Positions 1 through 14,128 of a stretch of DNA of 64,000 nucleotides are shown here, piece by piece. Positions within the stretch are counted from its first letter, which is position 1. Every line of letters begins with the position of its first letter. The notes under the pieces were generated by a model. The model was given only the letters and a program-made list of their open reading frames with translations. It was not told the origin of the DNA and ran no database searches. Position numbers and translations under genes: made by a program. The stretch is from Hippophae tibetana (lineage: Eukaryota > Streptophyta > Magnoliopsida > Rosales > Elaeagnaceae), in contig CM072809.1 in the NCBI GenBank assembly GCA_037013495.1, forward strand, positions 1 through 64,000, given 5' to 3'.

Positions 1-3000
1 AAACCCTAAACCCTAAACCCTAAACCCTAAACCCTAAACCCTAAACCCTAAACCCTAAACCCTAAACCCTAAACCCTAAACCCTAAACCCTAAACCCTAA
101 ACCCTAAACCCTAAACCCTAAACCCTAAACCCTAAACCCTAAACCCTAAACCCTAAACCCTAAACCCTAAACCCTAAACCCTAAACCCTAAACCCTAAAC
201 CCTAAACCCTAAACCCTAAACCCTAAACCCTAAACCCTAAACCCTAAACCCTAAACCCTAAACCCTAAACCCTAAACCCTAAACCCTAAACCCTAAACCC
301 TAAACCCTAAACCCTAAACCCTAAACCCTAAACCCTAAACCCTAAACCCTAAACCCTAAACCCTAAACCCTAAACCCTAAACCCTAAACCCTAAACCCTA
401 AACCCTAAACCCTAAACCCTAAACCCTAAACCCTAAACCCTAAACCCTAAACCCTAAACCCTAAACCCTAAACCCTAAACCCTAAACCCTAAACCCTAAA
501 CCCTAAACCCTAAACCCTAAACCCTAAACCCTAAACCCTAAACCCTAAACCTCTAAACCCTAAACCCTAAACCCTAAACCCTAAACCCTAAACCCTAAAC
601 CCTAAACCCTAAACCCTAAACCCTAAACCCTAAACCCTAAACCCTAAACCCTAAACCCTAAACCCTAAACCCTAAACCCTAAACCCTAAACCCTAAACCC
701 TAAACCCTAAACCCTAAACCCTAAACCCTAAACCCTAAACCCTAAACCCTAAACCCTAAACCCTAAACCCTAAACCCTAAACCCTAAACCCTAAACCCTA
801 AACCCTAAACCCTAAACCCTAAACCCTAAACCCTAAACCCTAAACCCTAAACCCTAAACCCTAAACCCTAAACCCTAAACCCTAAACCCTAAACCCTAAA
901 CCCTAAACCCTAAACCCTAAACCCTAAACCCTAAACCCTAAACCCTAAACCCTAAACCCTAAACCCTAAACCCTAAACCCTAAACCCTAAACCCTAAACC
1001 CTAAACCCTAAACCCTAAACCCTAAACCCTAAACCCTAAACCCTAAACCCTAAACCCTAAACCCTAAACCCTAAACCCTAAACCCTAAACCCTAAACCCT
1101 AAACCCTAAACCCTAAACCCTAAACCCTAAACCCTAAACCCTAAACCCTAAACCCTAAACCCTAAACCCTAAACCCTAAACCCTAAACCCTAAACCCTAA
1201 ACCCTAAACCCTAAACCCTAAACCCTAAACCCTAAACCCTAAACCCTAAACCCTAAACCCTAAACCCTAAACCCTAAACCCTAAACCCTAAACCCTAAAC
1301 CCTAAACCCTAAACCCTAAACCCTAAACCCTAAACCCTAAACCCTAAACCCTAAACCCTAAACCCTAAACCCTAAACCCTAAACCCTAAACCCTAAACCC
1401 TAAACCCTAAACCCTAAACCCTAAACCCTAAACCCTAAACCCTAAACCCTAAACCCTAAACCCTAAACCCTAAACCCTAAACCCTAAACCCTAAACCCTA
1501 AACCCTAAACCCTAAACCCTAAACCCTAAACCCTAAACCCTAAACCCTAAACCCTAAACCCTAAACCCTAAACCCTAAACCCTAAACCCTAAACCCTAAA
1601 CCCTAAACCCTAAACCCTAAACCCTAAACCCTAAACCCTAAACCCTAAACCCTAAACCCTAAACCCTAAACCCTAAACCCTAAACCCTAAACCCTAAACC
1701 CTAAACCCTAAACCCTAAACCCTAAACCCTAAACCCTAAACCCTAAACCCTAAACCCTAAACCCTAAACCCTAAACCCTAAACCCTAAACCCTAAACCCT
1801 AAACCCTAAACCCTAAACCCTAAACCCTAAACCCTAAACCCTAAACCCTAAACCCTAAACCCTAAACCCTAAACCCTAAACCCTAAACCCTAAACCCTAA
1901 ACCCTAAACCCTAAACCCTAAACCCTAAACCCTAAACCCTAAACCCTAAACCCTAAACCCTAAACCCTAAACCCTAAACCCTAAACCCTAAACCCTAAAC
2001 CCTAAACCCTAAACCCTAAACCCTAAACCCTAAACCCTAAACCCTAAACCCTAAACCCTAAACCCTAAACCCTAAACCCTAAACCCTAAACCCTAAACCC
2101 TAAACCCTAAACCCTAAACCCTAAACCCTAAACCCTAAACCCTAAACCCTAAACCCTAAACCCTAAACCCTAAACCCTAAACCCTAAACCCTAAACCCTA
2201 AACCCTAAACCCTAAACCCTAAACCCTAAACCCTAAACCCTAAACCCTAAACCCTAAACCCTAAACCCTAAACCCTAAACCCTAAACCCTAAACCCTAAA
2301 CCCTAAACCCTAAACCCTAAACCCTAAACCCTAAACCCTAAACCCTAAACCCTAAACCCTAAACCCTAAACCCTAAACCCTAAACCCTAAACCCTAAACC
2401 CTAAACCCTAAACCCTAAACCCTAAACCCTAAACCCTAAACCCTAAACCCTAAACCCTAAACCCTAAACCCTAAACCCTAAACCCTAAACCCTAAACCCT
2501 AAACCCTAAACCCTAAACCCTAAACCCTAAACCCTAAACCCTAAACCCTAAACCCTAAACCCTAAACCCTAAACCCTAAACCCTAAACCCTAAACCCTAA
2601 ACCCTAAACCCTAAACCCTAAACCCTAAACCCTAAACCCTAAACCCTAAACCCTAAACCCTAAACCCTAAACCCTAAACCCTAAACCCTAAACCCTAAAC
2701 CCTAAACCCTAAACCCTAAACCCTAAACCCTAAACCCTAAACCCTAAACCCTAAACCCTAAACCCTAAACCCTAAACCCTAAACCCTAAACCCTAAACCC
2801 TAAACCCTAAACCCTAAACCCTAAACCCTAAACCCTAAACCCTAAACCCTAAACCCTAAACCCTAAACCCTAAACCCTAAACCCTAAACCCTAAACCCTA
2901 AACCCTAAACCCTAAACCCTAAACCCTAAACCCTAAACCCTAAACCCTAAACCCTAAACCCTAAACCCTAAACCCTAAACCCTAAACCCTAAACCCTAAA

Positions 3001-6000
3001 CCCTAAACCCTAAACCCTAAACCCTAAACCCTAAACCCTAAACCCTAAACCCTAAACCCTAAACCCTAAACCCTAAACCCTAAACCCTAAACCCTAAACC
3101 CTAAACCCTAAACCCTAAACCCTAAACCCTAAACCCTAAACCCTAAACCCTAAACCCTAAACCCTAAACCCTAAACCCTAAACCCTAAACCCTAAACCCT
3201 AAACCCTAAACCCTAAACCCTAAACCCTAAACCCTAAACCCTAAACCCTAAACCCTAAACCCTAAACCCTAAACCCTAAACCCTAAACCCTAAACCCTAA
3301 ACCCTAAACCCTAAACCCTAAACCCTAAACCCTAAACCCTAAACCCTAAACCCTAAACCCTAAACCCTAAACCCTAAACCCTAAACCCTAAACCCTAAAC
3401 CCTAAACCCTAAACCCTAAACCCTAAACCCTAAACCCTAAACCCTAAACCCTAAACCCTAAACCCTAAACCCTAAACCCTAAACCCTAAACCCTAAACCC
3501 TAAACCCTAAACCCTAAACCCTAAACCCTAAACCCTAAACCCTAAACCCTAAACCCTAAACCCTAAACCCTAAACCCTAAACCCTAAACCCTAAACCCTA
3601 AACCCTAAACCCTAAACCCTAAACCCTAAACCCTAAACCCTAAACCCTAAACCCTAAACCCTAAACCCTAAACCCTAAACCCTAAACCCTAAACCCTAAA
3701 CCCTAAACCCTAAACCCTAAACCCTAAACCCTAAACCCTAAACCCTAAACCCTAAACCCTAAACCCTAAACCCTAAACCCTAAACCCTAAACCCTAAACC
3801 CTAAACCCTAAACCCTAAACCCTAAACCCTAAACCCTAAACCCTAAACCCTAAACCCTAAACCCTAAACCCTAAACCCTAAACCCTAAACCCTAATAAAC
3901 CCTAAACCCTAAACCCTAAACCCTAAACCCTAAACCCTAAACCCTAAACCCTAAACCCTAAACCCTAAACCCTAAACCCTAAACCCTAAACCCTAAACCC
4001 TAAACCCTAAACCCTAAACCCTAAACCCTAAACCCTAAACCCTAAACCCTAAACCCTAAACCCTAAACCCTAAACCCTAAACCCTAAACCCTAAACCCTA
4101 AACCCTAAACCCTAAACCCTAAACCCTAAACCCTAAACCCTAAACCCTAAACCCTAAACCCTAAACCCTAAACCCTAAACCCTAAACCCTAAACCCTAAA
4201 CCCTAAACCCTAAACCCTAAACCCTAAACCCTAAACCCTAAACCCTAAACCCTAAACCCTAAACCCTAAACCCTAAACCCTAAACCCTAAACCCTAAACC
4301 CTAAACCCTAAACCCTAAACCCTAAACCCTAAACCCTAAACCCTAAACCCTAAACCCTAAACCCTAAACCCTAAACCCTAAACCCTAAACCCTAAACCCT
4401 AAACCCTAAACCCTAAACCCTAAACCCTAAACCCTAAACCCTAAACCCTAAACCCTAAACCCTAAACCCTAAACCCTAAACCCTAAACCCTAAACCCTAA
4501 ACCCTAAACCCTAAACCCTAAACCCTAAACCCTAAACCCTAAACCCTAAACCCTAAACCCTAAACCCTAAACCCTAAACCCTAAACCCTAAACCCTAAAC
4601 CCTAAACCCTAAACCCTAAACCCTAAACCCTAAACCCTAAACCCTAAACCCTAAACCCTAAACCCTAAACCCTAAACCCTAAACCCTAAACCCTAAACCC
4701 TAAACCCTAAACCCTAAACCCTAAACCCTAAACCCTAAACCCTAAACCCTAAACCCTAAACCCTAAACCCTAAACCCTAAACCCTAAACCCTAAACCCTA
4801 AACCCTAAACCCTAAACCCTAAACCCTAAACCCTAAACCCTAAACCCTAAACCCTAAACCCTAAACCCTAAACCCTAAACCCTAAACCCTAAACCCTAAA
4901 CCCTAAACCCTAAACCCTAAACCCTAAACCCTAAACCCTAAACCCTAAACCCTAAACCCTAAACCCTAAACCCTAAACCCTAAACCCTAAACCCTAAACC
5001 CTAAACCCTAAACCCTAAACCCTAAACCCTAAACCCTAAACCCTAAACCCTAAACCCTAAACCCTAAACCCTAAACCCTAAACCCTAAACCCTAAACCCT
5101 AAACCCTAAACCCTAAACCCTAAACCCTAAACCCTAAACCCTAAACCCTAAACCCTAAACCCTAAACCCTAAACCCTAAACCCTAAACCCTAAACCCTAA
5201 ACCCTAAACCCTAAACCCTAAACCCTAAACCCTAAACCCTAAACCCTAAACCCTAAACCCTAAACCCTAAACCCTAAACCCTAAACCCTAAACCCTAAAC
5301 CCTAAACCCTAAACCCTAAACCCTAAACCCTAAACCCTAAACCCTAAACCCTAAACCCTAAACCCTAAACCCTAAACCCTAAACCCTAAACCCTAAACCC
5401 TAAACCCTAAACCCTAAACCCTAAACCCTAAACCCTAAACCCTAAACCCTAAACCCTAAACCCTAAACCCTAAACCCTAAACCCTAAACCCTAAACCCTA
5501 AACCCTAAACCCTAAACCCTAAACCCTAAACCCTAAACCCTAAACCCTAAACCCTAAACCCTAAACCCTAAACCCTAAACCCTAAACCCTAAACCCTAAA
5601 CCCTAAACCCTAAACCCTAAACCCTAAACCCTAAACCCTAAACCCTAAACCCTAAACCCTAAACCCTAAACCCTAAACCCTAAACCCTAAACCCTAAACC
5701 CTAAACCCTAAACCCTAAACCCTAAACCCTAAACCCTAAACCCTAAACCCTAAACCCTAAACCCTAAACCCTAAACCCTAAACCCTAAACCCTAAACCCT
5801 AAACCCTAAACCCTAAACCCTAAACCCTAAACCCTAAACCCTAAACCCTAAACCCTAAACCCTAAACCCTAAACCCTAAACCCTAAACCCTAAACCCTAA
5901 ACCCTAAACCCTAAACCCTAAACCCTAAACCCTAAACCCTAAACCCTAAACCCTAAACCCTAAACCCTAAACCCTAAACCCTAAACCCTAAACCCTAAAC

Positions 6001-9000
6001 CCTAAACCCTAAACCCTAAACCCTAAACCCTAAACCCTAAACCCTAAACCCTAAACCCTAAACCCTAAACCCTAAACCCTAAACCCTAAACCCTAAACCC
6101 TAAACCCTAAACCCTAAACCCTAAACCCTAAACCCTAAACCCTAAACCCTAAACCCTAAACCCTAAACCCTAAACCCTAAACCCTAAACCCTAAACCCTA
6201 AACCCTAAACCCTAAACCCTAAACCCTAAACCCTAAACCCTAAACCCTAAACCCTAAACCCTAAACCCTAAACCCTAAACCCTAAACCCTAAACCCTAAA
6301 CCCTAAACCCTAAACCCTAAACCCTAAACCCTAAACCCTAAACCCTAAACCCTAAACCCTAAACCCTAAACCCTAAACCCTAAACCCTAAACCCTAAACC
6401 CTAAACCCTAAACCCTAAACCCTAAACCCTAAACCCTAAACCCTAAACCCTAAACCCTAAACCCTAAACCCTAAACCCTAAACCCTAAACCCTAAACCCT
6501 AAACCCTAAACCCTAAACCCTAAACCCTAAACCCTAAACCCTAAACCCTAAACCCTAAACCCTAAACCCTAAACCCTAAACCCTAAACCCTAAACCCTAA
6601 ACCCTAAACCCTAAACCCTAAACCCTAAACCCTAAACCCTAAACCCTAAACCCTAAACCCTAAACCCTAAACCCTAAACCCTAAACCCTAAACCCTAAAC
6701 CCTAAACCCTAAACCCTAAACCCTAAACCCTAAACCCTAAACCCTAAACCCTAAACCCTAAACCCTAAACCCTAAACCCTAAACCCTAAACCCTAAACCC
6801 TAAACCCTAAACCCTAAACCCTAAACCCTAAACCCTAAACCCTAAACCCTAAACCCTAAACCCTAAACCCTAAACCCTAAACCCTAAACCCTAAACCCTA
6901 AACCCTAAACCCTAAACCCTAAACCCTAAACCCTAAACCCTAAACCCTAAACCCTAAACCCTAAACCCTAAACCCTAAACCCTAAACCCTAAACCCTAAA
7001 CCCTAAACCCTAAACCCTAAACCCTAAACCCTAAACCCTAAACCCTAAACCCTAAACCCTAAACCCTAAACCCTAAACCCTAAACCCTAAACCCTAAACC
7101 CTAAACCCTAAACCCTAAACCCTAAACCCTAAACCCTAAACCCTAAACCCTAAACCCTAAACCCTAAACCCTAAACCCTAAACCCTAAACCCTAAACCCT
7201 AAACCCTAAACCCTAAACCCTAAACCCTAAACCCTAAACCCTAAACCCTAAACCCTAAACCCTAAACCCTAAACCCTAAACCCTAAACCCTAAACCCTAA
7301 ACCCTAAACCCTAAACCCTAAACCCTAAACCCTAAACCCTAAACCCTAAACCCTAAACCCTAAACCCTAAACCCTAAACCCTAAACCCTAAACCCTAAAC
7401 CCTAAACCCTAAACCCTAAACCCTAAACCCTAAACCCTAAACCCTAAACCCTAAACCCTAAACCCTAAACCCTAAACCCTAAACCCTAAACCCTAAACCC
7501 TAAACCCTAAACCCTAAACCCTAAACCCTAAACCCTAAACCCTAAACCCTAAACCCTAAACCCTAAACCCTAAACCCTAAACCCTAAACCCTAAACCCTA
7601 AACCCTAAACCCTAAACCCTAAACCCTAAACCCTAAACCCTAAACCCTAAACCCTAAACCCTAAACCCTAAACCCTAAACCCTAAACCCTAAACCCTAAA
7701 CCCTAAACCCTAAACCCTAAACCCTAAACCCTAAACCCTAAACCCTAAACCCTAAACCCTAAACCCTAAACCCTAAACCCTAAACCCTAAACCCTAAACC
7801 CTAAACCCTAAACCCTAAACCCTAAACCCTAAACCCTAAACCCTAAACCCTAAACCCTAAACCCTAAACCCTAAACCCTAAACCCTAAACCCTAAACCCT
7901 AAACCCTAAACCCTAAACCCTAAACCCTAAACCCTAAACCCTAAACCCTAAACCCTAAACCCTAAACCCTAAACCCTAAACCCTAAACCCTAAACCCTAA
8001 ACCCTAAACCCTAAACCCTAAACCCTAAACCCTAAACCCTAAACCCTAAACCCTAAACCCTAAACCCTAAACCCTAAACCCTAAACCCTAAACCCTAAAC
8101 CCTAAACCCTAAACCCTAAACCCTAAACCCTAAACCCTAAACCCTAAACCCTAAACCCTAAACCCTAAACCCTAAACCCTAAACCCTAAACCCTAAACCC
8201 TAAACCCTAAACCCTAAACCCTAAACCCTAAACCCTAAACCCTAAACCCTAAACCCTAAACCCTAAACCCTAAACCCTAAACCCTAAACCCTAAACCCTA
8301 AACCCTAAACCCTAAACCCTAAACCCTAAACCCTAAACCCTAAACCCTAAACCCTAAACCCTAAACCCTAAACCCTAAACCCTAAACCCTAAACCCTAAA
8401 CCCTAAACCCTAAACCCTAAACCCTAAACCCTAAACCCTAAACCCTAAACCCTAAACCCTAAACCCTAAACCCTAAACCCTAAACCCTAAACCCTAAACC
8501 CTAAACCCTAAACCCTAAACCCTAAACCCTAAACCCTAAACCCTAAACCCTAAACCCTAAACCCTAAACCCTAAACCCTAAACCCTAAACCCTAAACCCT
8601 AAACCCTAAACCCTAAACCCTAAACCCTAAACCCTAAACCCTAAACCCTAAACCCTAAACCCTAAACCCTAAACCCTAAACCCTAAACCCTAAACCCTAA
8701 ACCCTAAACCCTAAACCCTAAACCCTAAACCCTAAACCCTAAACCCTAAACCCTAAACCCTAAACCCTAAACCCTAAACCCTAAACCCTAAACCCTAAAC
8801 CCTAAACCCTAAACCCTAAACCCTAAACCCTAAACCCTAAACCCTAAACCCTAAACCCTAAACCCTAAACCCTAAACCCTAAACCCTAAACCCTAAACCC
8901 TAAACCCTAAACCCTAAACCCTAAACCCTAAACCCTAAACCCTAAACCCTAAACCCTAAACCCTAAACCCTAAACCCTAAACCCTAAACCCTAAACCCTA

Positions 9001-11578
9001 AACCCTAAACCCTAAACCCTAAACCCTAAACCCTAAACCCTAAACCCTAAACCCTAAACCCTAAACCCTAAACCCTAAACCCTAAACCCTAAACCCTAAA
9101 CCCTAAACCCTAAACCCTAAACCCTAAACCCTAAACCCTAAACCCTAAACCCTAAACCCTAAACCCTAAACCCTAAACCCTAAACCCTAAACCCTAAACC
9201 CTAAACCCTAAACCCTAAACCCTAAACCCTAAACCCTAAACCCTAAACCCTAAACCCTAAACCCTAAACCCTAAACCCTAAACCCTAAACCCTAAACCCT
9301 AAACCCTAAACCCTAAACCCTAAACCCTAAACCCTAAACCCTAAACCCTAAACCCTAAACCCTAAACCCTAAACCCTAAACCCTAAACCCTAAACCCTAA
9401 ACCCTAAACCCTAAACCCTAAACCCTAAACCCTAAACCCTAAACCCTAAACCCTAAACCCTAAACCCTAAACCCTAAACCCTAAACCCTAAACCCTAAAC
9501 CCTAAACCCTAAACCCTAAACCCTAAACCCTAAACCCTAAACCCTAAACCCTAAACCCTAAACCCTAAACCCTAAACCCTAAACCCTAAACCCTAAACCC
9601 TAAACCCTAAACCCTAAACCCTAAACCCTAAACCCTAAACCCTAAACCCTAAACCCTAAACCCTAAACCCTAAACCCTAAACCCTAAACCCTAAACCCTA
9701 AACCCTAAACCCTAAACCCTAAACCCTAAACCCTAAACCCTAAACCCTAAACCCTAAACCCTAAACCCTAAACCCTAAACCCTAAACCCTAAACCCTAAA
9801 CCCTAAACCCTAAACCCTAAACCCTAAACCCTAAACCCTAAACCCTAAACCCTAAACCCTAAACCCTAAACCCTAAACCCTAAACCCTAAACCCTAAACC
9901 CTAAACCCTAAACCCTAAACCCTAAACCCTAAACCCTAAACCCTAAACCCTAAACCCTAAACCCTAAACCCTAAACCCTAAACCCTAAACCCTAAACCCT
10001 AAACCCTAAACCCTAAACCCTAAACCCTAAACCCTAAACCCTAAACCCTAAACCCTAAACCCTAAACCCTAAACCCTAAACCCTAAACCCTAAACCCTAA
10101 ACCCTAAACCCTAAACCCTAAACCCTAAACCCTAAACCCTAAACCCTAAACCCTAAACCCTAAACCCTAAACCCTAAACCCTAAACCCTAAACCCTAAAC
10201 CCTAAACCCTAAACCCTAAACCCTAAACCCTAAACCCTAAACCCTAAACCCTAAACCCTAAACCCTAAACCCTAAACCCTAAACCCTAAACCCTAAACCC
10301 TAAACCCTAAACCCTAAACCCTAAACCCTAAACCCTAAACCCTAAACCCTAAACCCTAAACCCTAAACCCTAAACCCTAAACCCTAAACCCTAAACCCTA
10401 AACCCTAAACCCTAAACCCTAAACCCTAAACCCTAAACCCTAAACCCTAAACCCTAAACCCTAAACCCTAAACCCTAAACCCTAAACCCTAAACCCTAAA
10501 CCCTAAACCCTAAACCCTAAACCCTAAACCCTAAACCCTAAACCCTAAACCCTAAACCCTAAACCCTAAACCCTAAACCCTAAACCCTAAACCCTAAACC
10601 CTAAACCCTAAACCCTAAACCCTAAACCCTAAACCCTAAACCCTAAACCCTAAACCCTAAACCCTAAACCCTAAACCCTAAACCCTAAACCCTAAACCCT
10701 AAACCCTAAACCCTAAACCCTAAACCCTAAACCCTAAACCCTAAACCCTAAACCCTAAACCCTAAACCCTAAACCCTAAACCCTAAACCCTAAACCCTAA
10801 ACCCTAAACCCTAAACCCTAAACCCTAAACCCTAAACCCTAAACCCTAAACCCTAAACCCTAAACCCTAAACCCTAAACCCTAAACCCTAAACCCTAAAC
10901 CCTAAACCCTAAACCCTAAACCCTAAACCCTAAACCCTAAACCCTAAACCCTAAACCCTAAACCCTAAACCCTAAACCCTAAACCCTAAACCCTAAACCC
11001 TAAACCCTAAACCCTAAACCCTAAACCCTAAACCCTAAACCCTAAACCCTAAACCCTAAACCCTAAACCCTAAACCCTAAACCCTAAACCCTAAACCCTA
11101 AACCCTAAACCCTAAACCCTAAACCCTAAACCCTAAACCCTAAACCCTAAACCCTAAACCCTAAACCCTAAACCCTAAACCCTAAACCCTAAACCCTAAA
11201 CCCTAAACCCTAAACCCTAAACCCTAAACCCTAAACCCTAAACCCTAAACCCTAAACCCTAAACCCTAAACCCTAAACCCTAAACCCTAAACCCTAAACC
11301 CTAAACCCTAAACCCTAAACCCTAAACCCTAAACCCTAAACCCTAAACCCTAAACCCTAAACCCTAAACCCTAAACCCTAAACCCTAAACCCTAAACCCT
11401 AAACCCTAAACCCTAAACCCTAAACCCTAAACCCTAAACCCTAAACCCTAAACCCTAAACCCTAAACCCTAAACCCTAAACCCTAAACCCTAAACCCTAA
11501 ACCCTAAACCCTAAACCCTAAACCCTAAACCCTAAACCCTAAACCCTAAACCCTAAACCCTAAACCCTAAACCCTAAA
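1..11578. repeat. Telomere repeat array (CCCTAAA)n
   Basis: The sequence is an almost uninterrupted head-to-tail run of the heptamer CCCTAAA, about 1,650 units. This is the Arabidopsis-type plant telomere repeat. C-rich strand first at the left edge means the chromosome end lies to the left and the G-rich strand runs outward. I saw two off-register units: an 8-mer CCTCTAAA at about 550-557 and a 10-mer CCCTAATAAA at about 3890-3899. The array starts at base 1, so the true terminus may extend further. Confidence 0.98.
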
Positions 11579-11663
11579 CCCCTAAAACCCTAAACCCTAA
11601 AACCCTAAAATCCTAAACCCCTAAACCCTAAACCCCTAAAACCCTAAACCCTAAACCATAAAT
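11579..11663. repeat. Degenerate proximal telomere repeats
   Basis: At the inner edge of the array the heptamer breaks into variants such as CCCCTAAAA, CCCTAAAA, TCCTAAA and CCATAAA, then stops. This is the usual telomere-subtelomere transition, where units are no longer refreshed by telomerase and accumulate point changes and homopolymer slips. Confidence 0.93.
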
Positions 11664-13400
11664 CAATTGATGAAAGCCTTGTAACTGCTTGCAAGCCTTT
11701 TACGTGGTTGCTAGTATGACAACTAGCTAGCCTTCCTTAACAACTTAGAGTTATAACAAATATCCGCAAATAATGACAATGATTTGGCTATATTAATCAA
11801 GGCTTAACATTATTTGTTATATGTGTGTAGTTTTGAATTTAAGATATGTCTGTATATTGTTTGATGAGATGTTCATATTGTATGTAAATGCTTGTATTAT
11901 ATGTCCATTATACATGTTTTGTAGATAAACTAATCAAAGGTCTATAGAAAATTAGATTTGACAGTTCTTTTTTATTTTCTATGCATAGTCATTAAAAGCT
12001 TTCAACTAAATAGGGTAGCACCTGAACCCCTACTATTAGTTATGCTTTCATCTTTAGCCGAAAAGAATCAAAAACTGGGTAAAACCATGAACATATCATA
12101 AGTAAAGGATCTTATGAGATTTGAGCATATAAATATTATGAGGAAAGCTCTATTGGTTTAAGTCAATGGTCTTAAAGGTATTGTATTTCTAATAGGCTTT
12201 AAATTTTTATGAGACATATATAAAATGTGTTATAAAATTGATTGGATTGGTGGATTGGAATACAAAAATATAGGTTTGATGGAGAAGAGTTTAATGTCAT
12301 CAATAATTTATTTTCTTGTTATTTTATGTTTATAAAATTAAATTATTAAATTTAACATAAAATTGCATATGTTTTTACATGTGATACTAATTCTATCATT
12401 TTTTGTACTGATGTAATAAACTATTTATTTTTATAGGATGGGTTAATTAAGATTTGTGTCTATACTTATTAAATGTTATAATTATGTACTTAATTCATGA
12501 AAATATAATAAAATAAATATATTTAATATATATTAGTACACTTAAACAAATTTAAAGAATATAAATATTGCATTTATTCATATTCATATGTAAAATGCAA
12601 CTATTACAAATTTTTTAAAAGGAAAAAAGTAGTGTAACTTTGTTATTTTCAATAAAAATGTAATTTAATCTCCTGTCTTTTAATTGGATAGCACAAATAT
12701 ATAAACTTTATAAAAAAGTTACAAAAATTCATTTTATAAATTTCATAAACTTGTATTTCACTTTTGTTAAAAAAAAATATGATAATATAATTTCATTTTC
12801 TATGTACTCGCTGTTCTTTTTGTATCATGTCGATATACCTGCAATTTTTTTGATCTCGTAAATATATTTGCATTTTTTTTTCTTGTCCACCTATTTGTAA
12901 TTATAATTGTTAATTTTCTTGTTTGGAGAATTCCTATTGATATGTATTTTATAACATAAGGGGAGATAAGTACGGATGCTCTATTAAAGTTTTATATTTT
13001 TTTATAAATTTAATTATATTTAAACTCGTATGAATCACAATAATTAAGAGAGATTGAAATAAACAAAACGTGATTAACCGAATAATTAAGTGGGAGTGGG
13101 AGAGGGAGAGAGAGAGATGGAGATTTTGTGATTCAGATCTCCAGGATATCCATCTCCCATCCCAAACTCTTTGATACTTGCAAATCCCGTAACGTGTCTT
13201 TCTCGACCCAACTCCCTCATCAGTTGTTTTTCCCCCTCGACGATTCAACATAAATCCCAACCAAAATTCACAAAGAAAAGCAGAGTTATAAAAACACTCT
13301 CATTTTAGAGAGCAAATATCCGGCGAAAGCAAAAGAAAGAAAGCGACAGAGGGAAATATGAAAAATATAATAAGGAAGACGAACGCGATGACTGACCGTC
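11664..13400. other. AT-rich subtelomeric stretch, no gene seen
   Basis: About 1.7 kb of AT-rich unique-looking DNA separates the telomere repeats from the promoter of the SUN-domain gene. It holds homopolymer runs and a GA-rich tract at about 13091-13120. The longest open frame here, on the minus strand at 12949-13260, has a low-complexity composition and no recognisable domain, so I do not call it. No high-copy subtelomeric satellite is apparent. Confidence 0.6.
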
Positions 13401-13453
13401 AAGGCTACACGGGCAATTCCCTTAAACTACGCCGCTTCCTCGCTTTCTTTTCC

Positions 13454-13461
13454 TTATATAT
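13454..13461 (+). promoter_or_regulatory. Putative TATA box of SUN-domain gene
   Basis: TTATATAT lies in a GC-richer context (CGCCGCTTCC upstream, CGTCTC downstream) about 670 bp before the start codon. Transcription would start near 13490. A leader intron is plausible: a donor-like CAA/GTATTTG at 13610 and an acceptor ending GTGCAG at 14093, which would place the ATG 36 bases into the next exon. This is inferred from signals only. Confidence 0.45.
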
Positions 13462-14128
13462 CGTCTCTAAATCTTCTATTTGTTTTCGCTGATCTCGGGA
13501 ATTTGCTAAACCCCAAAATATGTTCTTATTTGAGCAATCATCCGAATAACACACTGCTTTGGATTCCCAGGGTTGCATCCGACCCTTAACTCTGGATTTT
13601 TCTTTTCAAGTATTTGATTGTTTGTTTAATTGTTGGTTTGCTTCTACGATTTGCAGTTTAGTGGATGTAATGTTTGCTATTTTACTTTTTCAATTAAGCT
13701 GTCAAGCTGAATTTTTTGGGTTATTCGATTTTATGATGACCTACTCTTGTACATGTAACATGCTTCTCTGCCGTGCTATTTTTATATTAGCGGGTAACGT
13801 TGGGTAAAAAGTTGAATTCTTTTTTTGGACCAACCAAGCTGATATGAATGTATTATGTGTATTTTACTGGGCTATATCTCCTAGGTATTACTTTATAGCT
13901 TTATAAAAGCGCGAGATACACTGCTGCATTCTTCTTACAAAAAACTCCAAATTATATAACATTTTAGATCTAACTTCTGTTTTTAAAGTTACTGAAACAA
14001 TATATTTTTAATGGTCTTTTTTCTTTTTTACTTTGGGGTTTGAAAGCAAGCTGTGCCTTACTTGTCTGGGTTATTCTTTCACGGCATGTGCAGCTGCTGG
14101 CTCCAGCACTGAACTGGATTGATGTGCA

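Noticed and set aside
12949..13260. 103-codon minus-strand frame in the subtelomere
   Set aside because: Low-complexity Ser/His/Leu and Ile/Lys-rich composition from GA-rich and AT-rich tracts, no domain, and it overlaps the likely promoter region of the SUN gene.
13559..13807. 82-codon plus-strand frame before the SUN start
   Set aside because: It is in the probable leader region or leader intron, is rich in Phe/Cys/Leu as expected from T-rich intronic DNA, and is not in phase with the coding exon.
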